Shown here: in pieces, positions 25,890 through 35,315 of the stretch
Layout of the letters: every line of letters begins with the position of its first letter
Position numbering within the stretch: the first letter of the stretch is position 1
From: Hyphomonas beringensis
Lineage (GTDB): Bacteria > Pseudomonadota > Alphaproteobacteria > Caulobacterales > Hyphomonadaceae
DNA: 62,152 nt
Direction: 5' to 3'
Assembly: GCF_000682755.1 (NCBI RefSeq)
Contig: NZ_AWFF01000037.1
Span: 1-62,152, forward strand
The notes under the pieces: generated by a model
What the model was told of the DNA's origin: nothing
Seen by the model: the letters and a program-made list of their open reading frames with translations, nothing else
Database searches by the model: none
Translations under genes and position numbers: made by a program

Positions 25890-27086
25890 CTAAAGGCCGA
25901 GGATCATCTTTGAAATGATATTGCGCTGAATTTCGTTCGATCCGCCATAGATCGACGTCTTACGCATGTTGAAATAGGTCTCGGCGGCATAGTTCGAATG
26001 ATCCGGGCCTACGCCGAAATCATTGTTGCCATCCGCTTCCATGCCGTAGGCATATGGCGCGCCATAATAGCCAACGGCTTCCAGGGTCAGCTCGGTCAGA
26101 CGCTGCTGAATTTCCGTCCCCTTCACCTTCAGGATGGAGCTTTCAGGCCCCGGCCCCTTGCCTGCCGCTTCAGACGCCAGCGTGCGAAGTTCGGTGAACT
26201 CCAGCGCAGTCAGGTCAATCTCCAGCTGGCTGACCTTGCGGGCAAATTCCGGCTGCTCCAGCAGTGGCTCACCATCAACCAGCTCATTGGTTGCGATGTT
26301 GCGCAGGCGCTCAACACCACGCTTGGAACGGGCAACGCCGGCAATGCCGGAACGCTCGTGCGCAAGCAGGAACTTGGCATAGGTCCAGCCTTCATTCTCG
26401 ACACCGACGAGGTTCTCGACCGGCACGCGGACATCCGTCAGCCAGGTCTCGTTCACTTCATGCGTGCCGTCGATCAGCTTGATCGGCTTCACTTCGATGC
26501 CCGGCGTCTTCATGTCGGCCAGAATGAAGCTGATACCTTCCTGAGGCTTCTTCGCATTCGGGTCTGTGCGGCACAGGATGAAGATCCAGTCTGCGTGCTG
26601 GGCCAGCGTGGTCCAGGTCTTCTGGCCGTTGATGACATAATGGTCGCCATCACGCACAGCCGTCGTTTTCAGGCTTGCAAGGTCAGACCCTGCGCCCGGC
26701 TCGGAATAGCCCTGGCACCACCACACATCACCGGACAGGATACCGGGGAGGTGGCGCTCTTTCTGTTCTTCATTGCCGAAGGTGTAGATCACCGGGCCGA
26801 CCATAGAGACACCGAAGGGAAGCGGCATTAGCGCATCAACGCGCGCGTTCTCTTCAGACCAGATATATTTCTGCGTGGAGGTCCAGCCCGTGCCGCCGTA
26901 TTTCTCCGGCCAGCTGGGGGCAGACCAGCCCTTTTTGCCGAGCACTTTGTGCCAGGCCAGGAATTGTTCGCGCGTCAGATCTTCGCGCGTGCCCATTCCT
27001 TCGAGCTCTTTGGGGTAATTTTCGCGGATAAACTCGCGAACTTCATTTCGGAAGGCAACTTCTTCCGGTGTAAAATCGAGATTCAT
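25890..27086 (-). CDS. Acyl-CoA dehydrogenase, PimC-like large subunit
   Basis: 398 residues. FSVxxGPVIYTFG-type block (FGVSMVGPVIYTFGNEEQKERHLPGILSG), the flavin-site block WWCQGYSEPGAGSDLASLKT, NGQKTWTTLAQHADWIF and the C-terminal MRKTSIYGGSNEIQRNIISKMILGL all match pimeloyl-CoA dehydrogenase large subunits closely. It is a soluble FAD enzyme that introduces a double bond in an acyl-CoA, passing electrons to ETF. First gene of a two-gene operon with the small-subunit-like gene. The substrate may be a medium-chain dicarboxylate or a ring-degradation product; this cannot be settled from sequence. CobT-like gene lies 119 bp upstream on the same strand. Confidence 0.88.
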   Translation of the reverse strand: MNLDFTPEEVAFRNEVREFIRENYPKELEGMGTREDLTREQFLAWHKVLGKKGWSAPSWPEKYGGTGWTSTQKYIWSEENARVDALMPLPFGVSMVGPVIYTFGNEEQKERHLPGILSGDVWWCQGYSEPGAGSDLASLKTTAVRDGDHYVINGQKTWTTLAQHADWIFILCRTDPNAKKPQEGISFILADMKTPGIEVKPIKLIDGTHEVNETWLTDVRVPVENLVGVENEGWTYAKFLLAHERSGIAGVARSKRGVERLRNIATNELVDGEPLLEQPEFARKVSQLEIDLTALEFTELRTLASEAAGKGPGPESSILKVKGTEIQQRLTELTLEAVGYYGAPYAYGMEADGNNDFGVGPDHSNYAAETYFNMRKTSIYGGSNEIQRNIISKMILGL

Positions 27087-27205
27087 GACGGCTCCTCACT
27101 GCGCGCCCTTTATAGGCGTCGAATGCTACACTCTATTTCCGTCATTTTGCCCCAAAGGCAAGGTGACGTGCGCGTAAACGTCAGGTTCTCGTCGGGGAAA
27201 CTGCG

Positions 27206-28207
27206 TCAACCTGCTTCGGGCTCTGCGATAAAAGGTGCGCACGCCGTCTTGAGCAAACTGATTGCGGTCGCAGAGCCAAGCCCGCCTCCCGTCTGGAATT
27301 CCAGCTGCAGCAAGGGCCGCAAGCCCAGTCGCTCGACCGCCGCTTCATGTGCAGGCCGGCGCGTCACGTGAGAGGCCACGCAATGACTGATTGCCGCAGG
27401 ATCAATCGCATGCACAACTCCCGCTGCAATTGTCGTGGCAAAGCCGTCCAGCACAACCGGAATACCCTGATGGCGGGCCGCGATGATCGCCCCGACGCAA
27501 GCGGCCAGTTCACGTCCGCCCAGATAGCGCAGCGCTTCCAGAGGGTCAGACAAATGCCCGCGGTGGAGAGCCAATGCCCGGCTGACCAGATCCACCCGGC
27601 GGCGTGACAGCTCTGCCGTGGCCTGGCTGCTCGGGCGAACCCAGTAATCCGGAGACCCACCATACAGCGCACAGGCGACAGCGGCGGCCGCCGTGCCGAC
27701 ACCTGCGCCGGATACGGCCAGGGCCAGAAGGTCCGGCCTGTCTTCGGTTGCTTCAAAGCCATAGGCGATGGTCGCCGCACATTCGCGCTCTGACATGGCC
27801 GCTTCTTCAGCGATGCTCGGAGTCGGCTTGTCGATTGCCAGGTCGAATACCCGGATACCAGCACCGGCCTGTGTCGCGATGGCCGATAGCGGCGCCTTGC
27901 CTTCCTGCAGCGCATCCACATGAGCCCGCGTGTCGGACTTGGTAGACATGGATACGCCTTCTTCCTGAAGGCCGTGCGAACTGGCGAAAACCGCCAGGAT
28001 AGGCTTCTCGATACGCGGCGGGAATCTATGCTGCCAATTGGCCAGCCACTCAGCAGCCTCACCCAGGCGGCCGAAATCGCCTTCCCGGCCCATGCCGAGC
28101 AATGCCTCGCGGACCTGCTGACCGGGAGAGCGGTCCAGATCAACACGCTGACGGATCAGCGAGCGCGCATCATCAAGCGGCGAAGTTTCGCGGGCCGGTT
28201 CGCTCAA
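27206..28207 (-). CDS. CobT-like phosphoribosyltransferase lacking the conserved glutamates
   Basis: 333 residues that align along the whole length with CobT, the nicotinate-nucleotide:dimethylbenzimidazole phosphoribosyltransferase of cobalamin lower-ligand assembly; SDPLEALRYLGGRELAACVGAI and IPVVLDGFATT (residues 220-259) are clear family blocks. Two hallmark motifs are changed: GEMGIGNT reads SGAGVGTA (residues 166-173) and LGEGTG reads TGGGLG (306-311), so the catalytic Glu of the C-terminal motif (Glu317 in Salmonella CobT) is Gly308 here. The early DHG is SSHG (76-79). No frameshift is seen. It may be a CobT with altered chemistry, a regulatory or base-binding protein, or a decaying gene. 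A cobalamin-dependent methionine synthase is encoded a few kb away. Confidence 0.8.
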   Translation of the reverse strand: MSEPARETSPLDDARSLIRQRVDLDRSPGQQVREALLGMGREGDFGRLGEAAEWLANWQHRFPPRIEKPILAVFASSHGLQEEGVSMSTKSDTRAHVDALQEGKAPLSAIATQAGAGIRVFDLAIDKPTPSIAEEAAMSERECAATIAYGFEATEDRPDLLALAVSGAGVGTAAAAVACALYGGSPDYWVRPSSQATAELSRRRVDLVSRALALHRGHLSDPLEALRYLGGRELAACVGAIIAARHQGIPVVLDGFATTIAAGVVHAIDPAAISHCVASHVTRRPAHEAAVERLGLRPLLQLEFQTGGGLGSATAISLLKTACAPFIAEPEAG

Positions 28208-28263
28208 GATTAGTCCTCCATACCCTTATGTAACGGGTTTCATACTATAACAGAGAAAGCTGC

Positions 28264-28285
28264 AGCCTTGCGACAAGGTTTTATT
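28264..28285 (+). terminator. Intrinsic-terminator-like hairpin in a divergent promoter region
   Basis: AGCCTTG (28264-28270) pairs with CAAGGTT (28274-28280), one G-T wobble, 3-nt loop, then TTATT. It faces the plus strand between the cobT-like gene and the DUF1289 gene, where no plus-strand gene ends, so it may be an attenuator in the DUF1289 leader. Confidence 0.35.
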
Positions 28286-28338
28286 ACCTCATTCATGAGA
28301 TAACTTGCTCTGCCGCCTGCCTTGGTTACCCTATATTT

Positions 28339-28533
28339 ATGACAGTCCAATCAATAAAGTCCCCGTGCGTAAAAGTGTGTGCTGTAGATGCTGCTACAGG
28401 CTTGTGCCTTGGCTGTGGCCGCACACTGCCAGAGATCGGCAAATGGGTCTCCATGGGGGAAGCAGGCCGCGAAAAGGTAATGGCTGAGCTGCCGGCCCGC
28501 ATTGCGCGCCTGGAAGACCTCGGCAAACGATAG
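28339..28533 (+). CDS. DUF1289 small cysteine-rich protein
   Basis: 64 residues, the normal length of DUF1289. SPCVKVCAVDAATGLCLGCGRTLPEIGKWVSM contains four cysteines (Cys10, 14, 23 and 26 by position in the chain), spaced as in the family and probably binding zinc or another metal, followed by the conserved EI..W..M. The function is unknown; DUF1289 genes often sit beside a retropepsin-like protease gene in alphaproteobacteria, as here, where the next gene starts 11 bp later, so the two form an operon. The protein is soluble and cytoplasmic. The ATG is preceded by a modest purine stretch. Confidence 0.88.
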   Translation: MTVQSIKSPCVKVCAVDAATGLCLGCGRTLPEIGKWVSMGEAGREKVMAELPARIARLEDLGKR

Positions 28534-28544
28534 GGAGAGAGGCG

Positions 28545-29078
28545 ATGCTTGCAGGGAAACTTGTGGCCGGAGCTGTGACCGCCTGCGCCATCGCGGCCAT
28601 CGTGTCGTTCCTTGTTGTCCCGAGCGTCAAGAATCGCGGCGTCCGCGTGGAAACCCTGCCCCCCGAATCCCTGCCCGCCCCGACCGAGAAAACAAGCTCT
28701 GTCAGCTTCGCCAATGCTGCCGTGATCAGCCGCGAGAATGACGGGCATTACTGGACCCGCGCCGAAGTCCACGGCACAGCGGTCAAATTCATGGTCGATA
28801 CCGGCGCCAGCACGGTCGCCCTCACCTATCGCGACGCCCAGCGCATGGGCCTTAACCCTGAAAAGCTGGACTATCGCTGGGAGATCCGCACGGCTGGCGG
28901 TATCACCCACGGCGCCGCCGTCACACTGGACAGTATCCGCATAGGCCGTGTCGAAGTGGAGAATGTGGACGCGATGGTCCTGCGCGACGAGTTGGAACAG
29001 TCCCTGCTCGGCATGACGTTTCTGAGCGAGCTTTATTCCTACGAATTCAAGCAAAGCCAGCTCATCATACGCCGGTAA
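28545..29078 (+). CDS. Retropepsin-like aspartic protease, membrane-anchored (clan AA)
   Basis: 177 residues. An N-terminal membrane anchor (LVAGAVTACAIAAIVSFLVV, residues ~6-25) is followed by a linker and a single retropepsin-like domain. The catalytic motif is FMVDTGAST near residues 83-91, the flap-side strand ITHGAAVTLDSIRIG, and the C-terminal LLGMTFL that completes the family pattern. One Asp per chain means it must act as a dimer, like retroviral protease and like the alphaproteobacterial TIGR02281 group. It likely works in the periplasm. It is 11 bp behind the DUF1289 gene. Its last 14 bp overlap the end of the pyruvate kinase gene on the other strand. Confidence 0.87.
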   Translation: MLAGKLVAGAVTACAIAAIVSFLVVPSVKNRGVRVETLPPESLPAPTEKTSSVSFANAAVISRENDGHYWTRAEVHGTAVKFMVDTGASTVALTYRDAQRMGLNPEKLDYRWEIRTAGGITHGAAVTLDSIRIGRVEVENVDAMVLRDELEQSLLGMTFLSELYSYEFKQSQLIIRR

Positions 29079-30489
29079 TTTTCTCGCCGCCTTCGCCTTT
29101 GCCGACCCCGACTTCCCAGGCAAAGCGCTGGTCGTCGCCAGCCCATCGCGCATAGGCGACCCGGCCATCGAGGCCTGCCGCATCCATCAGATCCCGGTAC
29201 CAATAGTCCGCCCCGGCATTCAGGCGCTGGGGATGCACGCCCCACAACAGGCACGCCGTGCGCAGGCGCTGGTCATCCAGAGACCCGTACAGGATCGGTG
29301 CACAGCCCCGCACGCGGGAAAATCTGGCCAGACGCGAAAACGCCCCTGTCCGCAGGGCCAGCGCAGTCGCGCCTTCTGCCTCTGCCATGCCTTGCGCTGT
29401 CTCGGCCACAACATCGATGGCGTTGCGGGCAGGCACATCCCCTGAGAATTGCGACAGAGACCGGCGATAGTCTTCGGCTTCCTCGGTCGCACGGATGATG
29501 CGCGACATGATCGAAACCGTCGTCGCCGGATGACGGCCAACAGCTGTTTCAGCCGACAGCATAACGGCATCTGCGCCCTGATAGATCGCCGTGGCCACAT
29601 CGGAGGCTTCGGCCCGGGTCGGCGCGGCATTCTCGATCATGGATTCCAGCATCTGCGTTGCCACGATGACGGGACGGCCCAAGCCGCGCGCGCACCGGAC
29701 AATCCGGCGCTGAATGATCGGCACTTCCTCTGGCGCAAACTCAACGCCCAGATCCCCACGCGCCACCATAACAGCATCAGACGCCTCAACAATGGCCTCA
29801 AGATCAGTGATGGCCGCAGGCTTTTCCAGCTTGGAGACGAGCGGCGCCCGGCCATCAATAATGGCCTTCACCTCTTCCACATCTTCAACCGTCTGCACGA
29901 AACTCAGCGCGATGATGTCGACGCCAATCTCCAGCGCGAAGTCGAGATCCTTGCGATCCTTTTCCGTCAGGGCCCGTACTGGCAGAGCCTTGCCGCGCAC
30001 CGTGAAGCCCTTCTTGTCCGTCAGCTTGCCCGGCACATCCGCGCGCACTTTCGGGGCATCGCCCACCGCCGTCACCGTGAAGATCAGCTTGCCATCATCC
30101 ACCAGGATGACATCGCCTTCTTCCAGCATATCGACGATCTCTGCATGAGGGACCGGGATCGTGTCTTCGGCATCGGTCGTTTCAGCGGCGACGAGCGCAT
30201 ATTCCTGTTTGTAGCGCAGGCGCAGTTCGCCATTCGGCAGGCTGCCCACACGCACTTTCGGGCCCTGCAAATCTCCCAGAGTTGCCAGCGGACGTCCGCT
30301 TTCCTTCTCGGCAGCGCGCACCGCGTTCAGCGCTTCCTGATGCGCCGCATGTTCGCCATGGCTGAAATTCAGGCGGAAGACATCAACACCAGCATACGCC
30401 AGCGCGAGCACTTCACGCGGGCTTCGGCTGCCCGGTCCAAGCGTTGCAACGATCTTGGCGTTTTCGCCACTTAGCCGTTTCGTGCCCAT
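29065..30489 (-). CDS. pyk: Pyruvate kinase
   Basis: 474 residues, a normal length. Catalyses the last step of glycolysis, phosphoenolpyruvate plus ADP to pyruvate plus ATP. The N-terminal TIM-barrel strand AKIVATLGPGSRSP and VDVFRLNFSHGEH, the B domain, the catalytic Lys block LVSKLEKPAAI, VARGDLGVEFAPEEVP and the family signature block (QMLESMIENAAPTRAEASDVA then DAVMLSAETAVG) are all present. The C-terminal allosteric-site domain is intact (ALRTGAFSRLARFSRVRGCAPILYGS). The gene stands alone, convergent with the protease gene at 3' ends (14-bp overlap) and divergent from the DUF5694 lipoprotein gene. Confidence 0.96.
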   Translation of the reverse strand: MGTKRLSGENAKIVATLGPGSRSPREVLALAYAGVDVFRLNFSHGEHAAHQEALNAVRAAEKESGRPLATLGDLQGPKVRVGSLPNGELRLRYKQEYALVAAETTDAEDTIPVPHAEIVDMLEEGDVILVDDGKLIFTVTAVGDAPKVRADVPGKLTDKKGFTVRGKALPVRALTEKDRKDLDFALEIGVDIIALSFVQTVEDVEEVKAIIDGRAPLVSKLEKPAAITDLEAIVEASDAVMVARGDLGVEFAPEEVPIIQRRIVRCARGLGRPVIVATQMLESMIENAAPTRAEASDVATAIYQGADAVMLSAETAVGRHPATTVSIMSRIIRATEEAEDYRRSLSQFSGDVPARNAIDVVAETAQGMAEAEGATALALRTGAFSRLARFSRVRGCAPILYGSLDDQRLRTACLLWGVHPQRLNAGADYWYRDLMDAAGLDGRVAYARWAGDDQRFAWEVGVGKGEGGEKITGV

Positions 30490-30642
30490 GTCTGCCTCCC
30501 AATGACAAGGTTGTCTTTTCTTTTATACGACTCGCCACGGGATTGCCAGACAAGCCAGTCACGCCCGTCACGATTTTATTTACAGCGGCCTGCATCCAAC
30601 TGCAGGGGTTGGCGCATCTCACCCGAAAAGGAGAGATATGTC

Positions 30643-31485
30643 ATGAAATACATGTTCGCCGCGCTGTTCATGCTCGCCGCCTGCGCGTCTGCCCAGCCCG
30701 TGGAAACTTCCGCCCCTGCCCCGGCAGCTGACGAAGATACTGTTCAGATCATGGTGCTGGGCGTGTACCACTTCTCAAATCCGGGCCATGATCTCGTGAA
30801 CACCGAGGCCGACGATGTGCTCGCCCCGGAGCGCCAGGCAGAGCTCTCGACACTGGCCAAGCGCCTGGAAGAGTTTCAGCCCACAGCCATCGCGATTGAG
30901 CGAGAGCGCCCCGGCGATACGCTGATCGATCCAGGCTTTCAAAACTACACGCCTGAGGACCTGACCCAAAAGCGCAACGAGATCATCCAGATCGGCTATC
31001 GCGTCGCCGGGGACCTGGGACTGGATCGCGTCTACGCAATTGATGAGTCCGAGGGCGAAATTCCCTTCTTCCCGTTTGAGCGTGTGCAGACCTTCGCGGA
31101 GCGCACAGGACAGACACAGCTGATCGACGACATGGTCGCGAAGGTCCGGGCAAACTCCACCGAACTGGAAGCCGCCCAGAACACGGAGACGATTTCCCAA
31201 TTGCTCGCACGCCTCAACCGGCCCGAGGTCATCCAGTCAGACCAGGAAGACTTCTATTATGAACTCCTCAAGCTCTCTGACGCGGAAGAACATGCCGGCG
31301 CGGTGCTCAATTATGGCTGGTATGCCCGCAATGCGGAGATCTTTTCAAACCTGCTGGAAGCCGCAAAGCCCGGAGATCGCATCCTCGTCATCTATGGCGC
31401 AGGCCATAATTTCTGGCTGCACCATTTCGTTGAGAACATGCCGGGCTACGAACTGGTAGACGTCATGCCCTATCTGGAAGACTAG
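30643..31485 (+). CDS. DUF5694 lipoprotein
   Basis: 280 residues from the ATG at 30643, which follows GGAGA; a reading from 30502 has no ribosome site. The N-terminus is a lipoprotein signal, [16 protein letters not shown], with lipobox LAAC (Cys15), so the protein is probably anchored to a membrane facing the periplasm. The body has [38 protein letters not shown] and, at the end, [18 protein letters not shown], which match DUF5694, a family distantly like TraB/GumN proteins that share a GxxH...E..R...GxxH pattern. Function unknown; a metal-dependent hydrolase role has been discussed for the wider group. Its stop overlaps the metH stop region on the other strand by 4 bp. Confidence 0.82.
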   Translation: MKYMFAALFMLAACASAQPVETSAPAPAADEDTVQIMVLGVYHFSNPGHDLVNTEADDVLAPERQAELSTLAKRLEEFQPTAIAIERERPGDTLIDPGFQNYTPEDLTQKRNEIIQIGYRVAGDLGLDRVYAIDESEGEIPFFPFERVQTFAERTGQTQLIDDMVAKVRANSTELEAAQNTETISQLLARLNRPEVIQSDQEDFYYELLKLSDAEEHAGAVLNYGWYARNAEIFSNLLEAAKPGDRILVIYGAGHNFWLHHFVENMPGYELVDVMPYLED

Positions 31486-34112
31486 CCCACCGCAAACGGA
31501 TCATAATTCAGGATCGGCGCCAGCCAGCGCTCGGCCTTGCGGGTGTCCCACCCCTTGCGCCGGGCGTAATCCTCAACCTGGTCCTTCTCGATGCGGCCGA
31601 CTGCGAAGTAGACGCTGTCCGGATGCGCGAAATACATGCCGGAAACGCTGGCCGCCGGGGTCATCGCGAAGCTGCTGGTCAGGGAGACACCGATCCGGTT
31701 TTCCACATCCAGCAGTTTGAAGAGGGTTTCCTTTTCGGTGTGCTCGGGCTGGCTGGGATAGCCGGGCGCCGGGCGAATGCCGCGATATGTCTCGGAGATC
31801 AGCTCCTCGCACGACAAGTCTTCCTCTGGCGCATAGGCCCAGAGTTCCTTGCGCACACGCTCATGCATGTATTCCGCCAGGGCTTCAGCGAACCGGTCTG
31901 CCAGCGCCTTCACCATGATGGAGGAATAATCGTCGCCCTTGGCCTTGTACTCCTCGGCAATCTCTTCCGCCTGCGGACCAGCAGTCACACAAAAGCCACC
32001 GATCCAGTCATCGCCTTTCGGGGCGATGAAATCTGACAGGGCGAAATTGGCACGCGTATTGTCTTTCACCATCTGCTGGCGCAGCGTGTGGAACACATCG
32101 CCCGTGCCAAGCCGGATATCATCTCCATCGGCATTGGCCTTCCAGAAGCCGACCACGGCCTGCGGCTGGAACCAGCTCTCGCCGACCAGTTTCTGCATCA
32201 TGGCCTGCGTATCACGCCAGAGGCTTGAGGCCGCTTCGCCGATGATCTCATCCTTCAGGATTTGCGGATACTTCCCGGCAAGGTCCCAGGCGGAGAAATA
32301 AGGCGTCCAGTCGATATAACGCGCCAGCGTAGCGAGATCGAAATCCTTGAAGGTCTTTGCGCCCTCAAAGGTCGGCTCCGGCGGGGTATAGGCATCCCAG
32401 TCGAGCTTCAGCCGGGCCTCGCGCGCTTCGGCCAGCGGCAGGCGCGGCTTTGGCGGACCGCCCGCGCGGGATTCACGCATGCGCTCATAGCGGGCTTTGG
32501 TCTGGGTGACGAAATTGTCTTTCTCGTCATCACTCAGCAGTGAGCTGACGACTCCGACCGCGCGGCTCGCATCTGCCACATGCACAACCGGCGCGCAGCG
32601 GATTGCCGGTTCGATCTTCACCGCCGTATGCGCAGGGCTGGTCGTCGCGCCGCCGATCAGCAGCGGCTGTTTCATGCCGCGGCGTTCCATCTCGGATGCG
32701 ACATAGACCATCTCGTCCAGGCTGGGTGTGATCAGACCGGACAGGCCGATCACATCGACATTCTCGTTTGCCGCCGTGTCGAGGATTGTCTCCGCCGGCA
32801 CCATGACGCCAAGGTCCAGAATCTCATAGCCATTACAGGCCAGCACCACGCCAACAATATTCTTGCCGATGTCATGCACATCGCCCTTCACAGTGGCCAT
32901 CAGCACCTTGCCATTGGATACATCCACCGTACCGAGACGTTTCTTCTCTTCTTCCATATAGGGTTCAAGCCAGGCGACGGCCTGCTTCATCACGCGGGCG
33001 GATTTCACCACCTGCGGCAGGAACATCTTGCCGGATCCGAACAGGTCACCGACCACATTCATGCCGTCCATCAGCGGCCCTTCAATAACGTGCAGCGGGC
33101 GTTCTGCCTCCAGGCGCGCCTCTTCTGTATCATCATTGATGAATTCCGTGATGCCGTGGACAAGCGCATGTTCCAGACGCTTCTGAACAGGGGCCTCGCG
33201 CCATGAGAGATCCTTCTCAAGGCTTTTGCCTTTCTGGCCCTTGAAGCCTTCGGCGATGTCGACCAGGCGTTCGGTGGCATCATCGCGGCGATTGAGGATG
33301 ACATCCTCGACCCGCTCACGCAGCTCCGGCTCGATATCATCATAGATATCCAATTGGCCGGCATTCACGATGGCCATGTCGAGTCCTGCCGGAATGGCAT
33401 AATAGAGGAAGACGGAGTGCATCGCCCGGCGTACCGGCTCATTGCCGCGGAAGCTGAACGACACGTTCGAGAGGCCGCCCGAAATGTGACAGCCCGGGCA
33501 TGTCTCGCGGATCACCTTTGTCGCCTCGATGAAATCCACGGCGTAATTATTGTGCTCTTCAATGCCAGTCGCGACCGCGAAGATGTTCGGGTCGAAAATG
33601 ATGTCCTCTGCCGGGAAGCCCACCTCTTCCGTCAGGACACGGAAGGCGCGTTGGCAGATCTCTACCTTGCGGGCCTTGGTATCCGCCTGCCCTGTCTCAT
33701 CGAAGGCCATGACCACGACCGCCGCGCCGAAGGCCAGGCATTCGCGGGCCTGCTTGCGGAACTGGTCTTCCCCCTCCTTCATGGAGATGGAGTTCACAAT
33801 GGCTTTGCCCTGCACGCATTTCAGGCCCGCCTTGATAACCTCCCATTTCGAGGAGTCGATCATAACAGGAACGCGGGCAATATCCGGCTCGGCAGCAATC
33901 AGATTGAGGAAGGTGCGCATGGCCTCGGCACCGTCCAGCATGCCTTCGTCCATATTGACGTCGATCACCTGCGCGCCATTCTCGACCTGCTGGCGGGCCA
34001 CTTCCACGGCGTCAGCATAGCGGCCCTCCGTGATCATGCGGCGGAATACGGCGGAACCCGTGACGTTTGTACGCTCACCGACGTTTACAAAAGATTGGGA
34101 CGCTGCAGTCAT
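31482..34112 (-). CDS. metH: Methionine synthase, large half: folate, cobalamin and activation domains
   Basis: 876 residues. It lacks the homocysteine-binding barrel, which is a separate gene upstream. Domains: pterin-binding barrel ~1-290 ([24 protein letters not shown]), the four-helix cap ~330-400, cobalamin domain with the DxHxxG ligand motif (Asp411, His413, Gly416 in GDVHDIGKN) and the AdoMet-dependent activation domain ~600-876 ([33 protein letters not shown]). It transfers methyl from methyltetrahydrofolate to homocysteine through B12, working with the partner chain encoded at 35312-36385. The split is usual in Caulobacterales and is not a frameshift: both parts begin with their own ATG. 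Its ATG overlaps the upstream stop by 4 bp. Confidence 0.95.
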   Translation of the reverse strand: MTAASQSFVNVGERTNVTGSAVFRRMITEGRYADAVEVARQQVENGAQVIDVNMDEGMLDGAEAMRTFLNLIAAEPDIARVPVMIDSSKWEVIKAGLKCVQGKAIVNSISMKEGEDQFRKQARECLAFGAAVVVMAFDETGQADTKARKVEICQRAFRVLTEEVGFPAEDIIFDPNIFAVATGIEEHNNYAVDFIEATKVIRETCPGCHISGGLSNVSFSFRGNEPVRRAMHSVFLYYAIPAGLDMAIVNAGQLDIYDDIEPELRERVEDVILNRRDDATERLVDIAEGFKGQKGKSLEKDLSWREAPVQKRLEHALVHGITEFINDDTEEARLEAERPLHVIEGPLMDGMNVVGDLFGSGKMFLPQVVKSARVMKQAVAWLEPYMEEEKKRLGTVDVSNGKVLMATVKGDVHDIGKNIVGVVLACNGYEILDLGVMVPAETILDTAANENVDVIGLSGLITPSLDEMVYVASEMERRGMKQPLLIGGATTSPAHTAVKIEPAIRCAPVVHVADASRAVGVVSSLLSDDEKDNFVTQTKARYERMRESRAGGPPKPRLPLAEAREARLKLDWDAYTPPEPTFEGAKTFKDFDLATLARYIDWTPYFSAWDLAGKYPQILKDEIIGEAASSLWRDTQAMMQKLVGESWFQPQAVVGFWKANADGDDIRLGTGDVFHTLRQQMVKDNTRANFALSDFIAPKGDDWIGGFCVTAGPQAEEIAEEYKAKGDDYSSIMVKALADRFAEALAEYMHERVRKELWAYAPEEDLSCEELISETYRGIRPAPGYPSQPEHTEKETLFKLLDVENRIGVSLTSSFAMTPAASVSGMYFAHPDSVYFAVGRIEKDQVEDYARRKGWDTRKAERWLAPILNYDPFAVG

Positions 34113-34834
34113 TCTGGCTGTTCTTTGCGGTTGGTTAGAGTCTCGTCGATCAGTGCATTGAAATAATCGAGTCCGACATTCTCTTTACCGTCTTCGTCGG
34201 TCCAAATCTCGGTCCGGGCTTTTTCGAACCAACTGTCTGCGGATGCGTACTCACCGGCAACGTCGTCATAGACCCCAAGGACAAAATACAACTGGATTCG
34301 TTCCGGTCCGGTTTCGGCCTCCGGAATGGCAAGCACGGTGAGGTCTCGGGCAGCTTGCCGAAGTTCGGCCTTATCCTGCTCCTCCGCCCAATACACCTTC
34401 AGTCGGGCCAGCTCTGCGCGGAAGATTGCGCCACGCTCCCGGACCGCCTCTATCGCAATCAGGCGCTGGCGTTTTTCTGCTTCGCTGCTTGGACGGCTTC
34501 CAAAGCCTTCGAGTACCGCAGCGATGCGGGCGCGCTCATCCTCCGGCAGCTTTGCACCATCTTCGTCAAATGCGATGTCCTGCCCAAAAGAGACAAACCC
34601 GCTCGGACACGACCATAGCCAGGCTTCATCTGTCTGCGGCCAATACACACCATCCCATTTGCTTGGGTATTGGTAGATGTACCCTCCCCAGGACATCGGC
34701 ACGTGAACCTCGCACATTTTGTCGGAGAATGGATCATCCACCTTTTCGCTTGCCCAGGTGATAGCGGATGCACCAAGGGCGGGAAGCAAGAAACCCCCGC
34801 CTACAAGCGCCGACTTCAATCGTCTCGAGATCAT
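34109..34834 (-). CDS. Exported protein of unknown function inside the methionine operon
   Basis: 241 residues from the ATG at 34834, chosen because a signal peptide follows ([25 protein letters not shown]); the frame extends upstream to 35011 but that part overlaps the preceding gene and looks non-coding. The mature part begins with a Trp/Tyr-rich segment ([24 protein letters not shown]) framed by two cysteines, then a charged helical segment ([42 protein letters not shown]) and an acidic tail. No family is recognised. Its stop overlaps the start of metH by 4 bp, so it is translated with it. Why a periplasmic protein is made with cytoplasmic methionine enzymes is unclear. Confidence 0.7.
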   Translation of the reverse strand: MISRRLKSALVGGGFLLPALGASAITWASEKVDDPFSDKMCEVHVPMSWGGYIYQYPSKWDGVYWPQTDEAWLWSCPSGFVSFGQDIAFDEDGAKLPEDERARIAAVLEGFGSRPSSEAEKRQRLIAIEAVRERGAIFRAELARLKVYWAEEQDKAELRQAARDLTVLAIPEAETGPERIQLYFVLGVYDDVAGEYASADSWFEKARTEIWTDEDGKENVGLDYFNALIDETLTNRKEQPE

Positions 34835-34886
34835 TTCGGAAATACCTTCGGTTCGAATTCGGTGGACTGAAGCTCTTAATGAGCAG

Positions 34887-35315
34887 TCATTTTCTCTTTT
34901 TCCCGGCATCAAGTGGCCAGTTTCCATCGGCCATGAGCGGAAATCCGTCCACAGGCCGGTTGTACCAATAAATCCAGGCCATCTCGCCTGTCTCGTTTCC
35001 TGCGTCGTCAAGCAAGGGAATCTGTGTGCGGATATAGAGGCTCGTTTCCGGGTCGTCGGTCACATCCTCGAAAGCGTCCATGGCCGACATGATCGTAGGA
35101 TCGCTGATCTTCCAGCGGATACCATGGCACAGCGTGTCTCCCTCGGTGATACCCGGAAATCCACCCAGATCAACCATCCGCCCACGGAACCGGCAGCTCT
35201 CGCCAAACGCGCCTGCCGTTGACAGCGGCAGATCTTCCGGCTGCCCCGCCGCGCCCAGCTTCAACAGGCCATAGAAGACAAAGAGGTCACCTGCCTCCAC
35301 GTCGCGCTTCATCAT
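34887..35315 (-). CDS. Gamma-glutamylcyclotransferase-like (AIG2/GGCT fold) protein
   Basis: 142 residues. FVFYGLLKLGA near residues 11-21 corresponds to the YGxL...G loop of the GGCT/AIG2-like fold, FRGRMVDLGGFPGITEGD is the second conserved block, and MDAFEDV holds the Glu that takes the general acid-base place in this fold. Members act on gamma-glutamyl amines or glutathione-related compounds, but the loop here (GLL rather than GSL) departs from the usual form, so activity is uncertain. Two ATGs in a row (35315 and 35312) overlap the stop of the homocysteine methyltransferase gene, giving translational coupling. The link to methionine/glutathione sulfur metabolism is sensible but inferred. 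Confidence 0.72.
   Translation of the reverse strand: MMKRDVEAGDLFVFYGLLKLGAAGQPEDLPLSTAGAFGESCRFRGRMVDLGGFPGITEGDTLCHGIRWKISDPTIMSAMDAFEDVTDDPETSLYIRTQIPLLDDAGNETGEMAWIYWYNRPVDGFPLMADGNWPLDAGKKRK

Noticed and set aside
29449-30474. Long plus-strand open frame (341 codons) opposite pyruvate kinase
   Set aside because: It mirrors a highly conserved gene, has no ribosome site or family motif, and its composition is that of a reverse-complement shadow.
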